The translations under genes and the position numbers were made by a program. The notes below the pieces were generated by a model. That model was not told the DNA's origin. It saw only the letters and a program-made list of their open reading frames with translations, and ran no database searches. A stretch of DNA of 7,991 nucleotides from Pseudomonadota bacterium (GTDB lineage: Bacteria; Pseudomonadota; Gammaproteobacteria; Burkholderiales; Sulfuriferulaceae). The DNA is taken from assembly GCA_021794855.1 (NCBI GenBank), contig JAJYPZ010000037.1, positions 1-7,991 on the forward strand. Direction: 5' to 3'. Below are positions 6,669 through 7,991 of this stretch, in pieces (within the stretch, counting starts at the first letter, position 1; each line of letters begins with the position of its first letter).

Positions 6669-7937
6669 ATGTTTAATATCCAATTACCACGCCAGACTAC
6701 CCGCACCGTCCTGATCGGAAAAATAGCCGTCGGCGGCCAGCATCCTGTCGTCGTCCAGTCAATGACCAATACCGATACCGCCGACATAGCCGCTACGGTC
6801 GAACAAGTTTACGCCCTGTGGCGCGCCGGTTCGGAATTGGTACGGATCACCGTCAACACGATCGAAGCGGCGGAAGCCGTGCCGCGTATACGCGATGCTT
6901 TGGAAGCGCTGGGTTGCGATGTTCCGCTGATCGGCGATTTTCATTTCAACGGACATAAACTGCTGACCGGGGTCCCTGCCTGCGCCGAAGCTCTGGCTAA
7001 ATACCGGATCAATCCGGGCAATGTCGGCAAAGGCAGCAAACGCGACGAACAGTTTGCCGCGATGATAGAAACCGCGTGCCGGTACGAAAAACCGGTACGT
7101 ATCGGCGTCAACTGGGGCAGCCTCGATCAGACGCATCTTGCACGTATCATGGACGAAAACGCCCGACTGACTCAACCCCGAGAAGCAGCATGGGTAATGC
7201 GCGAGGCGTTAATCACCTCGGCGCTGGAATCGGCCGCCAAAGCCGAAGAGATCGGCCTGGGCCGCGACAAGATCATCCTTTCCTGCAAATTGTCGGGGGT
7301 GCAGGATTTGATCAGCACTTACCAGGAACTGGCGTCGCGATGCGATTACGCCCTGCATCTGGGTTTGACCGAAGCCGGCATGGGCTCGAAAGGCATCGTC
7401 GCCTCGACTGCCGCAATGGCCGTATTACTGCAGCAGGGCATCGGCGATACGCTGCGCATTTCGCTTACTCCTGAACCCGGCGGCGATCGCACGCAGGAAG
7501 TCGTTGTCGCGCAGGAAATTCTCCAGACCATGGGTTTGCGGTCTTTTACGCCGATGGTGATCGCCTGCCCCGGCTGCGGGCGGACGACCAGCACGGTATT
7601 CCAGCATCTGGCGCGGGATATCCAGCGTTATCTGCGCGATCAGATGCCTGTCTGGCGCAAACGATACAGCGGCGTAGAAACCATGAACGTCGCCGTCATG
7701 GGTTGCGTCGTCAACGGGCCGGGCGAATCCAAGCATGCCAACATCGGCATCAGCCTGCCCGGTACCGGCGAAATTCCGGTGGCGCCGGTATATGTCGACG
7801 GCGTCAAAACCGTCACCCTGAAAGGCGAACGGATCGCCGAGGAATTCCAGGCGATTGTCGAAAACTACGTCCAAAGCCATTATGCGCCAGCCACCGCCGC
7901 CCCGCATACCAAAACCATCGCAATCCATCCAGCCTGA
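6669..7937 (+). CDS. ispG: 4-hydroxy-3-methylbut-2-enyl diphosphate synthase (long form)
   Basis: IspG (GcpE) converts 2-C-methyl-D-erythritol 2,4-cyclodiphosphate to HMBPP, the next-to-last step of the MEP isoprenoid pathway, using a [4Fe-4S] cluster and reduced flavodoxin or ferredoxin. The 422-residue product has the N-terminal TIM-barrel ([13 protein letters not shown] at 25-37; RINPGNVG at 113-120; VNWGSL at 147-152). Its C-terminal iron-sulfur domain has cluster ligands Cys300 and Cys303 (CPGCGRT) and Cys346 in GCVVNGPGE (345-353), with Glu353 probably the fourth ligand. It is about 50 residues longer than E. coli IspG (372). The extra length lies in a helical segment after VNWGS (about 152-200), in the stretch between Cys303 and Cys346, and in an Ala/His/Thr-rich tail from about 403. 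This matches the long IspG of betaproteobacteria and Xanthomonas. Only a weak AAGA-like ribosome binding site precedes the ATG. It lies 14 bases after rodZ and 3 before hisS. Confidence 0.98.
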   Translation: MFNIQLPRQTTRTVLIGKIAVGGQHPVVVQSMTNTDTADIAATVEQVYALWRAGSELVRITVNTIEAAEAVPRIRDALEALGCDVPLIGDFHFNGHKLLTGVPACAEALAKYRINPGNVGKGSKRDEQFAAMIETACRYEKPVRIGVNWGSLDQTHLARIMDENARLTQPREAAWVMREALITSALESAAKAEEIGLGRDKIILSCKLSGVQDLISTYQELASRCDYALHLGLTEAGMGSKGIVASTAAMAVLLQQGIGDTLRISLTPEPGGDRTQEVVVAQEILQTMGLRSFTPMVIACPGCGRTTSTVFQHLARDIQRYLRDQMPVWRKRYSGVETMNVAVMGCVVNGPGESKHANIGISLPGTGEIPVAPVYVDGVKTVTLKGERIAEEFQAIVENYVQSHYAPATAAPHTKTIAIHPA

Positions 7938-7940
7938 CCC

Positions 7941-7991
7941 ATGAATAGCCCTATCCAAGCCATCCGGGGGATGAACGATATCCTGCCCGAA
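7941..7991 (+). CDS. hisS: Histidyl-tRNA synthetase, first 17 codons only
   Basis: HisRS charges tRNA-His with histidine. Only the N-terminus is in the window, but it reads IQAIRGMNDILPE, the start of class II HisRS catalytic domains that leads into motif 1. Its place directly after ispG is the usual one in gammaproteobacteria. The ATG is three bases after the ispG stop, and no clear Shine-Dalgarno precedes it, so initiation probably depends on ribosomes finishing ispG. The gene continues past the right edge. Confidence 0.93.
   Translation, partial: MNSPIQAIRGMNDILPE

Noticed and set aside
7425..7958. A 177-residue open frame on the minus strand opposite ispG and the hisS start
   Set aside because: It is antisense to conserved iron-sulfur motifs of IspG and the HisRS N-terminus, with no family resemblance.
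1..7991. Undescribed defence, mobile or secretion system
   Set aside because: All full-length genes belong to well-known core families in a conserved order; no transposase, integrase, repeat array or composition break was seen.

Overview
This window looks like ordinary core chromosome from a gammaproteobacterium with type IV pili. The main evidence is the run ndk - rlmN - pilF(pilW) - rodZ - ispG - hisS, a gene order known from Pseudomonas and many other gammaproteobacteria. In E. coli the same run lacks pilF. IspG is the long form (422 residues), as in betaproteobacteria, Xanthomonas and, from memory, methanotrophic gammaproteobacteria (Methylococcales). A Methylococcales-like host is therefore plausible, but I cannot fix the genus from sequence alone. 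I see no mobile elements, CRISPR array, tRNA, rRNA or other sign of accessory DNA.

Layout. Positions 1-1216 (minus strand) hold most of a DEAD-box RNA helicase that runs off the left edge. Positions 1217-1555 are a divergent intergenic region with two short inverted repeats and a good -10 box for the next gene. Positions 1556-3361 are typA/bipA, a ribosome-associated GTPase. Positions 3362-3520 hold two successive hairpins, the second looking like a terminator, and then the ndk ribosome binding site. From 3521 all genes lie on the plus strand in tight order: ndk, a 25-base gap, rlmN, a 1-base overlap, pilF, a 1-base overlap, rodZ, a 14-base gap, ispG, a 3-base gap, and the first 17 codons of hisS at the right edge. 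I see no terminator between ndk and hisS, so they probably form one operon.

How the genes fit together. Several act on translation: the helicase (probably ribosome assembly or RNA remodelling), BipA (50S assembly and stress-related translation), RlmN (methylation of 23S rRNA A2503 and some tRNAs) and HisRS (tRNA charging). Ndk balances nucleoside triphosphates. PilF is the outer-membrane lipoprotein that pilots the PilQ secretin for type IV pili. RodZ links MreB to the wall-elongation machinery. IspG makes an isoprenoid precursor used, among other things, for the undecaprenyl carrier of wall synthesis. I found no convincing new system; the findings are modest observations on regulation, architecture and sequence.
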